This document shows positions 14,644 through 23,986 of a stretch of DNA of 28,168 nt, piece after piece. The stretch covers positions 1-28,168 of the forward strand of contig JAITNU010000152.1 of NCBI GenBank assembly GCA_031290325.1, written 5' to 3'. Position 1 is the stretch's first letter. Each line of letters opens with the position of its first letter. Source of the DNA: Treponema sp. Its GTDB lineage: Bacteria > Spirochaetota > Spirochaetia > Treponematales > Breznakiellaceae. The notes beneath the pieces were generated by a model. That model saw only the letters and a list, made by a program, of their open reading frames with translations. It was not told where the DNA came from and did not search any database. The position numbers and the translations under genes were made by a program.

Positions 14644-16392
14644 TCACATGATTTCCAGGAAAGGAATACATATTAACGAGAGGGCGTCCTGCAGGACCAT
14701 GAGGACTCCGCGGGAAAGGCTTAACCGGGTGGCTGCGAGGTCCGGGCTGTCGGCGTTCAGGATGGGGCAGTCGTGGTAGAAGCGGCTGAAGGCTTTGGAA
14801 AGTTCGTAGAGATAGGTTGCAAGTATGGAGGGGTCCATCCAGGCTGCCGCTTCTCCTATGGCCTCGGGGTAGGTTCCCAGGGTTTTAATCAATTCCCATT
14901 CCGCATCCCCGCTCAAGAGTTCCGGCTTGATGGTCCCGGTGGGGGCCTCTCCTTGGGTGCGGAGTTGAGCGTCTTTGCGGAGCATCGACGAAATCCGGGC
15001 GCCCATGTACTGGAGATAGGGGCCGGTATTGCCGTTAAATGACAGGGATTCCTGGGGGTTGAAGAGCATGTCTTTGCCAGGGGATACTGAAAGCAGGTAA
15101 TAGTGCAAGGCCCCAAGGGCGATTTTTTCAGCGGTCCCAAGGGAATCCCCTACTGCCGCTTCCCGGTCCTTTTCCCGGATTTCCTGTACTGCCAGGTCTT
15201 TAAGGCTGTCCAACAGGTCGTCGGCATCTACCACGGTGCCTTCCCGGCTTTTCATCTTGCCCTCCGGGAGGTTCACCATGCCGTAGGAAAGGTGGTAGAG
15301 GTTCTTCGCCCAGTCATAGCCCAGTTTTTTGAGGATGGTGAAGAGTACCTTGAAGTGGTACTGCTGTTCGGAACCGACTACATAGACGAGGCGATCAAAG
15401 GGCCAGTCATGGTGCCGGAAAATCGCGGTGCCAATGTCCTGGGTGATATAGAGGGAGGTGCCGTCTTTGCGGAGGAGTACCTTCTTGTCGAGTTTTTCCG
15501 CGTTCAGGTCCACCCATACTGCGCCATCTGCTTCTTTATAGAAAAGACCCTGGTCCAGACCTTTGAGGATCTCGTCCTTTCCTTTGAGATAGGTCTGGCT
15601 TTCAAAGTAGTACTGGTCAAAGGAAACCCCGGTCCGCTCATAGGTTTTCTTCATGCCCTCCACGGTCCACTGGTTCATCTGTTTCCAGAGTTCCACGGTT
15701 TCCAGGTCCGAGGCTTCCCATTTTCGCAGTAGTTCCTGGGCACGCTCTTCTGCTGTCGGGTCTGTCTGGTTCATTTGGTGGAATTTGACATACCAGTCTC
15801 CCACAAAATGATCGCTCTTGATCCCCTCGGATTCAGGGGTTTTCCCCTGGCCGTGCTCCTGATAGGCAAGCATGGACTTACAGATGTGGATCCCCCGGTC
15901 GTTGATGATGCAGACCTTCCGTACTTCAGCTCCGCAGGCCAGGAGAATCCGGGAAATGCTCTCCCCGAGTACATCGTTGCGGAGGTGCCCCAAATGGAGG
16001 GGTTTGTTGGTATTAGGGCTGGAAAATTCCACCATGATCCGCGAGCCTTTCAGGGTGCCTGGTCTTCCAAAGGGAACGGACTGGACCTGGGCAAGGATAG
16101 CCGCAGCAACTGTGGCCCGGTCAAAACGCACATTCACGTAAGGCCCCACTGCGGCAAAGCTGCCGGTGTCTGGATGCGCCTCCAGTTGTGCTGCCACTGC
16201 CTGGGCTATTTGGAGAGGGCTTTTTCTCAGCACCTTGGCAAAGCCGAACATGGGGAACCCCAGGTCCCCCAATTCCGGTTTCGGGGGATTTTCAGCGATC
16301 ACTTGTGCGGGATCAATAGTCCCCACAATGCCGGCTTCCCGGATGAGTGTATTTAACGCCCCGGCGATCCGGGTTTTCCATGCTTCTTTCAT
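14644..16392 (-). CDS. argS: Arginyl-tRNA synthetase
   Basis: A 582-residue class I synthetase that charges tRNA-Arg. The N-terminal Add1-like domain (about 1-95) is followed by the catalytic domain with SPNTNKPLHLGHLRND (HLGH at residues 133-136). A KMSKS-equivalent loop, EGKMKSREG (377-385), and a C-terminal anticodon-binding domain (NTGPYLQYMGARISSML onward) follow. Length is typical. The ATG at 16392 follows AGAGGAATCATC and overlaps the pgeF stop in ATGA, so it is the last gene of a three-gene operon and is translationally coupled. Confidence 0.97.
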   Translation of the reverse strand: MKEAWKTRIAGALNTLIREAGIVGTIDPAQVIAENPPKPELGDLGFPMFGFAKVLRKSPLQIAQAVAAQLEAHPDTGSFAAVGPYVNVRFDRATVAAAILAQVQSVPFGRPGTLKGSRIMVEFSSPNTNKPLHLGHLRNDVLGESISRILLACGAEVRKVCIINDRGIHICKSMLAYQEHGQGKTPESEGIKSDHFVGDWYVKFHQMNQTDPTAEERAQELLRKWEASDLETVELWKQMNQWTVEGMKKTYERTGVSFDQYYFESQTYLKGKDEILKGLDQGLFYKEADGAVWVDLNAEKLDKKVLLRKDGTSLYITQDIGTAIFRHHDWPFDRLVYVVGSEQQYHFKVLFTILKKLGYDWAKNLYHLSYGMVNLPEGKMKSREGTVVDADDLLDSLKDLAVQEIREKDREAAVGDSLGTAEKIALGALHYYLLSVSPGKDMLFNPQESLSFNGNTGPYLQYMGARISSMLRKDAQLRTQGEAPTGTIKPELLSGDAEWELIKTLGTYPEAIGEAAAWMDPSILATYLYELSKAFSRFYHDCPILNADSPDLAATRLSLSRGVLMVLQDALSLICIPFLEIM

Positions 16393-17246
16393 GATGATTC
16401 CTCTTTTCTTCTATATTCTTTACTTTCCCCATACCCGACCAGGGCTGCCATGAGAGTATAGGAGGAAGGTCCTTCCCGCCGGAAGGAACCAAGCCGTTCA
16501 TCGGTAAAGGTGCAGTCGCCGCATACCGCGATGTTCCGTACCCCTGCCTGGACCAGGAGCCGGGCATTGGCGGCCTGTAGATCAATATACCAGCTGTCCC
16601 TATCAGCACCCGGAACCTGGCGAACCACCGGACCAAGGGGGTAGGTCCCGCCGGAACCGCCGAACTCGGCTTCAAAGGCCTGTGCCCGTTCAGCATCAAC
16701 CTGGTAACAGCAGGAACGGATGCAGGGACCGAGGACTGCGGCCACCCTTTGGGCCTGGGTGGACCAGTGTTCCGCCATGAGCCGGAGGGCTGTCATCACG
16801 ATGCCTGTCCCCTTCCAGCCTGAATGGAGCATACCGAAACCACCGCTTTCGGTATCGTATAAATACACCGGAAGACAGTCTGCCACCGTAACCGACAGCC
16901 ACAGCGCCGCGTCCCGGCTTATCATACCATCAGCTTCTGGTCTGGTATTGGGGCACTCCCGGTCAATAAGGAGCACCTCACGGGAATGGACCTGGGTGGC
17001 GGCATAGACCTGCTCCGGGGCAAGTCCAAGGGACTCATACAAAACCTGCCGGCCGGGACTGTTCCCCAGGGCGGAATACCCCATGGTGCCAGCGGAACAG
17101 GAAGAAATGACACAGGAAAGGGGGCCTACTGCTGCCCCATCCATCATAAAAGGGAAACGGGCCACAGGTACTGCACCGGAAAAGACCAGTTTAAAGGGAT
17201 ACAAGCGCTCCGGGGATACGCCGCTACCGATGGGCTTCCACGACAT
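16389..17246 (-). CDS. pgeF: Polyphenol oxidase / purine nucleoside phosphorylase, YfiH/LACC1 family
   Basis: About 285 residues, using ATG 17246 (GGATGAG just upstream). This start lies inside the end of the preceding gene, overlapping it by 23 bases; a TTG at 17204 is an alternative. The conserved metal and catalytic residues of the Cu-oxidase_4 family are His87 in TQVHSRE, Cys124 in TVADCLPVYLYD and His141 in GMLHSGWKGTG, with LGPCIRSCCYQV following. Bacterial members of this family act on purine nucleosides or clear misincorporated L-Ser during peptidoglycan synthesis (PgeF); which applies here is unknown. It is the middle gene of a tight operon with argS. Confidence 0.88.
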   Translation of the reverse strand: MSWKPIGSGVSPERLYPFKLVFSGAVPVARFPFMMDGAAVGPLSCVISSCSAGTMGYSALGNSPGRQVLYESLGLAPEQVYAATQVHSREVLLIDRECPNTRPEADGMISRDAALWLSVTVADCLPVYLYDTESGGFGMLHSGWKGTGIVMTALRLMAEHWSTQAQRVAAVLGPCIRSCCYQVDAERAQAFEAEFGGSGGTYPLGPVVRQVPGADRDSWYIDLQAANARLLVQAGVRNIAVCGDCTFTDERLGSFRREGPSSYTLMAALVGYGESKEYRRKEESS

Positions 17247-19011
17247 CGATCTCATCCAGGATCTGAAGGGTTTGCTGCAATTTTTGTATGACATCGGAAA
17301 TAGCATTAAGAAAGGCGATGCCCTTGGGGGTCTGGGCCAGATTGACCGGGGTACTATTCCCACTTATGGCAACGATATTTGGTCCACCGGTTTTTTCCAT
17401 AAATTTAGAGATATTTGCCAATATTCCGGATTTTCCTTCGGTATTGAGTACAATGGTGGCATTTAAAATAGTAACCAGACCGTTGAGCGCTGTCCGTGCC
17501 TGTTCTACAATATCATGGACCACATCGACCGCATCTTCGGTTATGAGTTGTATTTTCCGCCGTTTAGCCGGCAGGGAGGTCTCCTCATTGGCCAGGGCAA
17601 AGCGTTTTCCCAATTCTCCTATGGGGGAAAGGATAGTATCAAATCTTTTGATATCATCTTCCAGTTTATTGAGATCGTTATAACTCTCAGTAAAGATAGT
17701 TCGATTCTCCCGTTTGATAAATTCGCCTTCCAGCAGAATGGGCCTGAGTACCTTATTAATATCAGTGATAAAAAGTGCGGAATAGAAGGTTAATAAAAAT
17801 GAAAGACTGAAGGAGCCGGGTACCTCTAGTCCGTCTGGATTGGATTCAGATGCCACATTGTCTAAGGCCCGTAAACTCGTACCTTTCAGAAAATAGCGGA
17901 ACGTATTAAACAGTTCCTGCTGGCGGCGTCCCCCCAGGTATTCGGCGAGCTGGGTCTCAACCGAATGTTTCCAGTATTCCTGATATCCGACAAACCAGTC
18001 TTCCCCACCTGAGATTTCACTAGGCGCCAGGGACATGTTCCGGTACACGCACCGCAGAATAAGGGTCAAGGGTACCTGCTTGTTAAACGCACGAATGGCC
18101 ACCAGGGAATCTTCAGCCTTGGAAAGGAGATTCTGGATTTCCATATCCATATCTATATCAACATTCTGATTGTCCTGGTAGTTCTGGAGGATAAAAACAA
18201 ACAGTGATTCTATCAGGGGCATGGTGGGCGGTTTTTTAAAGGAAAATAATATATTATTCAGGCTTACTAATTGCTCTTTTACCACATTGGCCAGACTGGC
18301 CTGGCCGGAAACCGCCGGCTCAAAGGTAAAGGTCAGAAGTACCCGATCAAACAGAAACGAAGCCAATTCCTTGAGGCAATAGAGGGAACGGGCATTATTA
18401 TACATGGTGCTTCGCTGTTCTTCGGTAATCGCCGCAAAGATCGATTCCATGGTGCTGCTGGCGTGCTGACGCAGTTCGGCTTCATTTATCCCAGGGATCT
18501 CAGCGGCAATCTTTTCTGGATCCGTTTCATGTTGTAAACGACTGTGTATATCTTCCATTTCCAAAGAGGCCAGGAAAGCGTAAAAAGCACCTCTATCACG
18601 ATTAAAACTCGAATCCAGGGCGCTATAAAAAAAACGGGCCGCTTCTTTTAATTCTCCCAAGGATTTCTGAAAAGAAGCGAGCAGAAAGGTGTGCCGGTAA
18701 TCAAAGACCCCTGGTGCACGGATATCTATTCCCCTGCCTAATTTTGCTATCTGCTTGGTCTCATAGATTTTCATCGGAGAGATAGCCTTGAAAAAAGCCA
18801 TAAAACGCAAAAACCAACGATAATACCATGGCAGCTTGGTGAAAAGTTCCTCGTTATCAGCAACAGGAATTTCTTCCACCGTATCCTCATACAAAGGCTC
18901 TCTTGAAATACTCGATTGAACCGAGAGTTTCTTAAGAAGACCGTCTCGTTCTTCTTGAGACATTTCCAAGGCCAACTGATTAAAAACCTCATGCTCAACT
19001 ACATCAGCCAT
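17224..19011 (-). CDS. Spirochaete protein resembling DUF5312
   Basis: A 595-residue protein I associate, with moderate confidence, with the spirochaete-restricted family DUF5312, whose function is not known. The N-terminus is acidic and soluble (MADVVEHEVFNQLALEM). Around residues 60-76 is WYYRWFLRFMAFFKAI, an amphipathic or membrane-touching stretch. The remainder is mostly helical, with no catalytic motif I can recognise, and the C-terminal 50 residues look coiled-coil-like (NAISDVIQKLQQTLQILDEID). GGCGAGG before the ATG at 19011 is a good ribosome site. It leads the operon with pgeF and argS, with a 23-base overlap into pgeF. Confidence 0.6.
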   Translation of the reverse strand: MADVVEHEVFNQLALEMSQEERDGLLKKLSVQSSISREPLYEDTVEEIPVADNEELFTKLPWYYRWFLRFMAFFKAISPMKIYETKQIAKLGRGIDIRAPGVFDYRHTFLLASFQKSLGELKEAARFFYSALDSSFNRDRGAFYAFLASLEMEDIHSRLQHETDPEKIAAEIPGINEAELRQHASSTMESIFAAITEEQRSTMYNNARSLYCLKELASFLFDRVLLTFTFEPAVSGQASLANVVKEQLVSLNNILFSFKKPPTMPLIESLFVFILQNYQDNQNVDIDMDMEIQNLLSKAEDSLVAIRAFNKQVPLTLILRCVYRNMSLAPSEISGGEDWFVGYQEYWKHSVETQLAEYLGGRRQQELFNTFRYFLKGTSLRALDNVASESNPDGLEVPGSFSLSFLLTFYSALFITDINKVLRPILLEGEFIKRENRTIFTESYNDLNKLEDDIKRFDTILSPIGELGKRFALANEETSLPAKRRKIQLITEDAVDVVHDIVEQARTALNGLVTILNATIVLNTEGKSGILANISKFMEKTGGPNIVAISGNSTPVNLAQTPKGIAFLNAISDVIQKLQQTLQILDEIDVVEAHR

Positions 19012-19123
19012 ACTTACCTCGCCAAGAATTGCATGGGGAAAAGCTCTCCCATCTTGCCCACCCCCCGCTTACCATATTAGCCACATACGACATTATCGGC
19101 TACTTACCCCATTACCACTACTT

Positions 19124-19160
19124 AAAAAACAGGGGATCTTTTTCTCTGAAAAGTCCCCTG
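19124..19160 (-). terminator. Intrinsic terminator after nifJ
   Basis: On the minus strand CAGGGGA and TCCCCTG form a stem around a 17-base loop, followed by TTTTTT. It lies 29 bases past the nifJ stop and also separates it from the DUF5312-like operon. Confidence 0.85.
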
Positions 19161-19189
19161 CTTTCTAATAACAGGGCTACAGCGAACCT

Positions 19190-22100
19190 TTAAAAGGGCC
19201 GCTCTGCCAAATACTTGTATTCCTTCCACACCCGTTCGGTCTGGACCTTGGCCTTGGCCAAAAGCGCGTCAGCCCGGTCAGGGGACGCAGCCTTGAGGCT
19301 CTTGAACCGCACTTCCTTGTACATGAAGTCTTCAAGACTCGTGGTGGGATCCTTGGAATCCAACTGGAAGGGGTTCTTGTTCTCCTCCTTGAGCCGGGGA
19401 TCGAAACGGTACAGGGGCCACAGGCCGCTGGTTACCACTGCTTTCTGCTGATCCATGCCGTGGGTCATGTCAATACCGTGGTTGATGCAGTGGGAATAGG
19501 CGATAATAATCGACGTGCCGTTATAGGATTCCGCTTCCCGGAAGGCTTTGATAGCCTGCCCCATATTGGCGCCCATGGAAATCTTGGCCACATAGACATA
19601 GCCGTAGCTCATGGCCATGGCCCCCAGGTCCTTCTTGGTCATGTCCTTGCCCGCTGCGGCGAACTTGGCAATGGCCCCCACCGGGGTTGCCTTGGACATC
19701 TGGCCACCGGTGTTGGAGTACACTTCGGTGTCCATCACCAGGAGGTTCACGTTCCTGCCAGAGGCGAGGACGTGGTCGAGGCCGCCGTAACCAATGTCGT
19801 AGGCCCAGCCGTCACCCCCCAGGACCCAAACCGACCGCTTCACAAAATGGTCAGCCAGGGAGAGGAGCAGCTTCGCTGTCGGCTCATCGCCTATCACCCT
19901 CTTGAGTTCATCCACCAGTATGCGCTGGGCGTCGATTTCAGCGTCATCAGCCTGGGGATTCTCCAGGATCCGGTCGATGAGGTCCCCGTGAATGCCCTCG
20001 GACTTGGCCTTGACCGCCACTTCCCGTGCATGCTCGGCGAGCTTGTCGCTGGTGAGCCGCATTCCCAGGCCGAATTCGGCGGCGTCCTCAAAGAGGCTGT
20101 TGGACCAGGCCGGTCCGCGTCCGTCACCCCGCTGGGCGTAGGGGGTGGTGGGGAGGTTCCCGCCGTAGATAGAGGAACAGCCCGTGGCATTGGCAATAAC
20201 CGCCCGGTCGCCAAAGAGCTGGGAGAGGAGCTTCACGTAGGGGGTCTCGCCGCAACCTGCACAAGCGCCGGAGAACTCGAAGAGGGGCTGCTTGAGGCCG
20301 ATACCCTTGGGGGTATTCAGGTTGAGGAGTTTCGTATCGGTATTCGGAATCATGAGGAAGAAGTCCCAGTTGGCAACCTCCGCTTCCCGCAGGGGGAGCT
20401 GGTGTTCCAGGTTGATAGCCTTTCTCTTCTCATCACTTTTGTTCTTGGCAGGACAGATATTGACACAGGCACCGCAGCCGGTACAGTCTTCAGGGGCCAC
20501 CTGGAGGGTACACTTGAGGCCCTCAAAACCCTTGCCCTTGGCATCGGTGGACTTAAAGGTCCCAGGCGCACCAGCAGCGGCGGATTCGGTATAGGCCTTC
20601 ATACGGATAACCGCGTGGGGACAGACCATGGTGCAGTTGCCGCACTGAATACAGACTTCAGGGTCCCACACAGGGATCTTCTCGGCGATATTCCGCTTCT
20701 CGTACTTGGTGGTGGCGCTGGGGAAAGTCCCGTCATCGGGGATCTTGGACACCGGCAGTTTTTCACCCCGGGACGCGATGATCTCACCGATCACTTCCTT
20801 AACGAACTGAGGCGAATTGGCCGGAACCGGGGGTATTATATGGAGGTTCCCGCTCACCGACTTGGGATAGTCCACCTTTTCGATCCCTGCCAGGGCCATA
20901 TCAATGGTGTCGATGTTCTTCTTCACCACCTCCTCACCCTTCTTGCCATAACTCTTCTTGATAGCCTTCTTGATAAGCTCCACTGCTTCGGTTTCAGGCA
21001 GGATGCCTGATATCTGGAAGAAGGCGGTCTGCATGATGACGTTGATCCGTCCTCCCATGCCAGCCTTTTCCGCCAGGTCCACCGCGTTGATCACGTAGAA
21101 CTTGAGTTCCTTGTCGATGATCTGCTGCTGCACTTCCAGAGGGAGGTGCTGCCAAATCTCATCCTTACTAAAGGGACTGGCCAGAAGGAACGTGGCCCCT
21201 TTCCTCGCCTTGGAGAGCATATCCTGCTTTTCCACAAAGCTGAACTTGTGGCAGGCGATGAAGCCGGCCTTGGACACGAGATAGGGTTTTTTGATGGGCT
21301 TCCTGCCGAAGCGGAGGTGGGACACCGTGATGGTTCCGGCCTTCCGGGAGTCGTAGGAGAAGTAGCCCTGGGCATAATTCTCTGTGGCATCCCCGATGAT
21401 CTTGATGGAGTTCTTGTTGGCGCCGACCGTGCCGTCAGAACCGAGGCCGTAGAACAGGGCTTCGTGGACCCCGGTCTCGCCAAGCTCGAAGTTCTCGTCA
21501 AAATCAAGGGAGGTATGGCTCACATCATCGTAGATACCCACGGTGAAGTGGTTTTTAGGTGCAGCGGACTTGAGGTTATCAAAGACCGCCTTGACCATGC
21601 CAGGGGTAAACTCTGCGGAGCCAAGCCCGTAGCGGCCACCCACAATAACCGGACCCTTGCACCCACAATCGCCGCCGACCTCGCCGATGGCAGCGCGGAC
21701 ATCCTCGTAAAGGGGTTCACCCAGGGAACCTGGTTCCTTGGTCCGGTCCAGGACCGCGATGGACCGCACAGAAGCGGGCAAGGCCCGGACAAAGAGGGTG
21801 GCGTCAAAGGGCCTGTAAAGCCGCACCTTGAGGACCCCAACCCGTTCACCCTTGGCATTGGCGTCATCCACGTACTCTTCCACTGGCTCTGCGCCGGACC
21901 CGATGATGATCACCACCCGGTCTGCATCTGCCGCGCCGTAGTATTCGTAAATCTTGTACTGCCGGCCGGTGAGCCTGGCAAACTGGTCGAAGTATTTCTG
22001 AACAATACCAGGAACCGCGACGTAGTACTTGTTCCCCGCTTCCCGGCCTGCAAAGTACACGTCAGGATTCTGGGCAGTGCCCCGGATAGAGGGTCGTTCC

Positions 22101-22732
22101 GGGGAAAGCCCCCGGAGGCGGTGGGCAATAACCAGTTCATCGGAAATAAGCTGCCGTAGCACCGTGTAAGGCACTTCCTCAACCTTCTGTACCTCATGGC
22201 TCGTCCTGAACCCGTCAAAGAAGTGCAGGAAGGGGATGCGGGATTCCAGGGAGGCGGCATGGGACACCAGGGCAGTATCCATCACTTCCTGAACATTGTT
22301 TGACGCCAGCATCGCAAAACCGGTCTGGCGACAGGCCATTACATCCGAATGGTCCCCAAAAATGGAAAGCCCCTGAGCCGCGAGGGCACGGGCGGCAATG
22401 TGGAACACCGTGGAAGTCAATTCTCCGGCGATTTTGTACATATTCGGGATCATCAGGAGTAGTCCCTGAGAGGCGGTAAAGGTGGTGGAAAGGGCACCGG
22501 TAGTCAACGCTCCGTGCACAGCCCCCGCAGCACCGGCCTCAGACTGCATTTCAGCAACCTGAGGGACAGTACCCCATAGGTTTTTCCGGCCCTGGGCGGA
22601 AAACTCATCGGCGAGTTCCCCCATGGGGCTGGACGGGGTAATCGGGTAAATTGCAATTACTTCACTCAACGCATGGGCTATATAGGCCGCCGCGCTGTTC
22701 CCGTCAATCATAACCATATTCTTATCGGACAT
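19190..22732 (-). CDS. nifJ: Pyruvate:ferredoxin (flavodoxin) oxidoreductase
   Basis: A 1180-residue single-chain enzyme of standard length. It converts pyruvate and CoA to acetyl-CoA, CO2 and reduced ferredoxin, the central step of anaerobic pyruvate oxidation. Domains in order: the pyruvate-binding N-terminal region (YPITPSSPMGELAD at residues 29-42), domain II (about 250-400) and a gamma-like domain (about 410-630). A two-cluster ferredoxin domain follows, with CIQCGNCTMVCP near 692 and CTGCGACVNICP near 748. The C-terminal thiamine-pyrophosphate domain carries CAGCGETPYVK and GDGWAYDIGYGGLDH (near 972). GAGGAAG before the ATG is a strong ribosome site. It is a single-gene unit with its own promoter and terminator. 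Confidence 0.98.
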   Translation of the reverse strand: MSDKNMVMIDGNSAAAYIAHALSEVIAIYPITPSSPMGELADEFSAQGRKNLWGTVPQVAEMQSEAGAAGAVHGALTTGALSTTFTASQGLLLMIPNMYKIAGELTSTVFHIAARALAAQGLSIFGDHSDVMACRQTGFAMLASNNVQEVMDTALVSHAASLESRIPFLHFFDGFRTSHEVQKVEEVPYTVLRQLISDELVIAHRLRGLSPERPSIRGTAQNPDVYFAGREAGNKYYVAVPGIVQKYFDQFARLTGRQYKIYEYYGAADADRVVIIIGSGAEPVEEYVDDANAKGERVGVLKVRLYRPFDATLFVRALPASVRSIAVLDRTKEPGSLGEPLYEDVRAAIGEVGGDCGCKGPVIVGGRYGLGSAEFTPGMVKAVFDNLKSAAPKNHFTVGIYDDVSHTSLDFDENFELGETGVHEALFYGLGSDGTVGANKNSIKIIGDATENYAQGYFSYDSRKAGTITVSHLRFGRKPIKKPYLVSKAGFIACHKFSFVEKQDMLSKARKGATFLLASPFSKDEIWQHLPLEVQQQIIDKELKFYVINAVDLAEKAGMGGRINVIMQTAFFQISGILPETEAVELIKKAIKKSYGKKGEEVVKKNIDTIDMALAGIEKVDYPKSVSGNLHIIPPVPANSPQFVKEVIGEIIASRGEKLPVSKIPDDGTFPSATTKYEKRNIAEKIPVWDPEVCIQCGNCTMVCPHAVIRMKAYTESAAAGAPGTFKSTDAKGKGFEGLKCTLQVAPEDCTGCGACVNICPAKNKSDEKRKAINLEHQLPLREAEVANWDFFLMIPNTDTKLLNLNTPKGIGLKQPLFEFSGACAGCGETPYVKLLSQLFGDRAVIANATGCSSIYGGNLPTTPYAQRGDGRGPAWSNSLFEDAAEFGLGMRLTSDKLAEHAREVAVKAKSEGIHGDLIDRILENPQADDAEIDAQRILVDELKRVIGDEPTAKLLLSLADHFVKRSVWVLGGDGWAYDIGYGGLDHVLASGRNVNLLVMDTEVYSNTGGQMSKATPVGAIAKFAAAGKDMTKKDLGAMAMSYGYVYVAKISMGANMGQAIKAFREAESYNGTSIIIAYSHCINHGIDMTHGMDQQKAVVTSGLWPLYRFDPRLKEENKNPFQLDSKDPTTSLEDFMYKEVRFKSLKAASPDRADALLAKAKVQTERVWKEYKYLAERPF

Positions 22733-22761
22733 TATTCTTCCTCATTGGTAGGGTTATAGAT

Positions 22762-22790
22762 AGTTTAATCTTAGGAAGGGACTTTGACAA
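22762..22790 (-). promoter_or_regulatory. nifJ promoter
   Basis: Read on the minus strand: TTGTCA (22785-22790), a 17-base spacer and TAAACT (22762-22767). The transcript would start about 23 bases before the nifJ ATG. Confidence 0.6.
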
Positions 22791-22861
22791 GGTGGCAGTT
22801 CAAAGAAACCGCTTTTTTGAAAAAATCAGGGATCAGGTTCGTTTAGCAATTTAAAGATCAT

Positions 22862-22900
22862 CGAATGACACGAATTGACGCGAATATTTACGATTTTTAC
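22862..22900. repeat. Degenerate 10-bp tandem repeat (CGAATTGACA-like)
   Basis: Four units in near 10-base register: CGAATGACA, CGAATTGACG, CGAATATTTA, CGATTTTTAC. Similar stretches occur as dispersed intergenic repeats in many bacteria. Confidence 0.4.
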
Positions 22901-23080
22901 CCCCTCATGCTGAAAATTGCGTAATTCGAGTAGCTATATCCTGAAGTGGGGAAGGATCGCCATAAAACAAAAGGTAGTCTCTTGTCATTAAATCAAATTA
23001 CAAATTTCCGCTTGCCTTGATAGGTGGATCACCCCCGGAGCAGCCCGAAAACAGCCCGGCATATCAAGCCAGCGGTATCT

Positions 23081-23218
23081 TCAGGGTAACAGCAAACCAA
23101 AGCCCGGGGCGACTGTTTCAGCGGCTGTCCACACCCAAGGGGGTATCAATGACGCAGGGCGCTTCCTTTTCACCTTGCGATATTTTTTAATGAACAGCAT
23201 CGGTGAATCTTGATTCAT
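23081..23218 (-). CDS. Possible 45-residue small ORF (unknown)
   Basis: The frame from ATG 23218 to TGA 23081 reads MNQDSPMLFIKKYRKVKRKR, then a neutral, Pro/Trp/Gly-rich half ending PGFGLLLP. It covers the GC-rich island of this intergenic region. The ribosome site (GTAGAG) is weak and I recognise no family. It may be a remnant of a larger gene or a chance frame. Confidence 0.2.
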   Translation of the reverse strand: MNQDSPMLFIKKYRKVKRKRPASLIPPWVWTAAETVAPGFGLLLP

Positions 23219-23277
23219 AAAAACACTCTACTATATATTCTATTTTATACAAGGTTTGATTCAAAGATGAAACCCCA

Positions 23278-23305
23278 TTGATTTTTTCAGTATAGATACT
23301 ATATA
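23278..23305 (+). promoter_or_regulatory. Promoter-like pair just before the Uma2-family gene
   Basis: TTGATT at 23278-23283, a 16-base spacer and TATATA at 23300-23305, nine bases before the ATG, implying a very short or absent leader. A second pair of the same kind, TTGATT-16-TATATA, starts near 23210. Confidence 0.4.
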
Positions 23306-23313
23306 TTTATATT

Positions 23314-23979
23314 ATGGGAGAATTATCAACACTGATACAGAATAACAGTTTCAATCAAACGCTTATCTTAGAAGCCTTTGCTGAATATCTGAACAACGCT
23401 TCATTCAACCGTATAAAATCCTTTTTGGACGCAGTTCCCGACCTGCGGTATGAAGTTGTAGATAAACGCTTTTATATCATGCCATCCCCGAGTCCGCTTC
23501 ATCAGATTGGAGGTGGTCTTATAAGCGCTCAACTTAATCATCAGTTATCTTCACATAATTGCTTAACTGCGCAGGCTTTGGATATACGTCTTTTCCCGAA
23601 CCAGTTGAATGATTACATTTGTCCCGACATTATGGTTATCTGTAACCAGAATATTATTAATGAGTATATTCAAGACCCATATAAACCCTTAGAAGGAGTT
23701 CCCGGTTTCATTATCGAGATACTGTCTCCGTCTAATGCACAACACGATTTAGTTACCAAACGGGAGCTGTACCTTAAAGCCCAGGTTCCTGAATACTGGA
23801 TCATCGATATACTTTCTGATAAGCCGGTACTTCGCCAATTCGTTTTGGATACCAAAGAGGTGCTGCCGGTGTATCATGAATCTGTTCATGATGCCAAAGG
23901 AACTATTCCGATAACTACGATTCCTGGCTGCGTTATCGATTTTGATAAAGTGTTTCAAAAGCCGCACTTACGATTGTGA
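23314..23979 (+). CDS. Uma2-family (DUF820) putative restriction-endonuclease-fold protein
   Basis: A 221-residue protein with the PD-(D/E)XK-like fold of the Uma2/DUF820 family. Candidate active-site positions are Glu47, Asp105 in CPDIMVI, Glu135 in PGFIIEILSPSN and Lys149 in DLVTKRELY, followed by the family's VPEYWIID. Uma2 proteins are common in cyanobacteria and spirochaetes, often in many copies, and their role is not established; nuclease activity is inferred from the fold. No Shine-Dalgarno precedes ATG 23314, and a promoter-like pair ends nine bases before it, so leaderless translation is possible. It is convergent with the dehydrogenase gene, seven bases away. Codons are more AT-rich than those of its neighbours, which suggests acquisition. 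Confidence 0.85.
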   Translation: MGELSTLIQNNSFNQTLILEAFAEYLNNASFNRIKSFLDAVPDLRYEVVDKRFYIMPSPSPLHQIGGGLISAQLNHQLSSHNCLTAQALDIRLFPNQLNDYICPDIMVICNQNIINEYIQDPYKPLEGVPGFIIEILSPSNAQHDLVTKRELYLKAQVPEYWIIDILSDKPVLRQFVLDTKEVLPVYHESVHDAKGTIPITTIPGCVIDFDKVFQKPHLRL

Positions 23980-23986
23980 CCCTGCT

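Larger units (their letters stand above)
22733..23313. other. Intergenic region upstream of nifJ and the Uma2-family gene
   Basis: The 581-base region contains the nifJ promoter, a degenerate tandem repeat at 22862-22900, a GC-rich island at about 23013-23186 set in AT-rich DNA, and promoter-like pairs before the Uma2 gene. The island does not look like any RNA family I know. On the minus strand it is covered by the small frame listed at 23081-23218. Confidence 0.6.

Noticed and set aside
19093..19100. GCCGATAA on the minus strand, an exact sigma-28 -10 element 80 bases before the DUF5312-like gene
   Set aside because: No TAAA-type -35 is found at the required distance, so a motility promoter cannot be supported.
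19460..22159. Long plus-strand frames (516 and 337 codons) opposite nifJ
   Set aside because: They are antisense to an unmistakable PFOR gene, without family motifs or ribosome sites.
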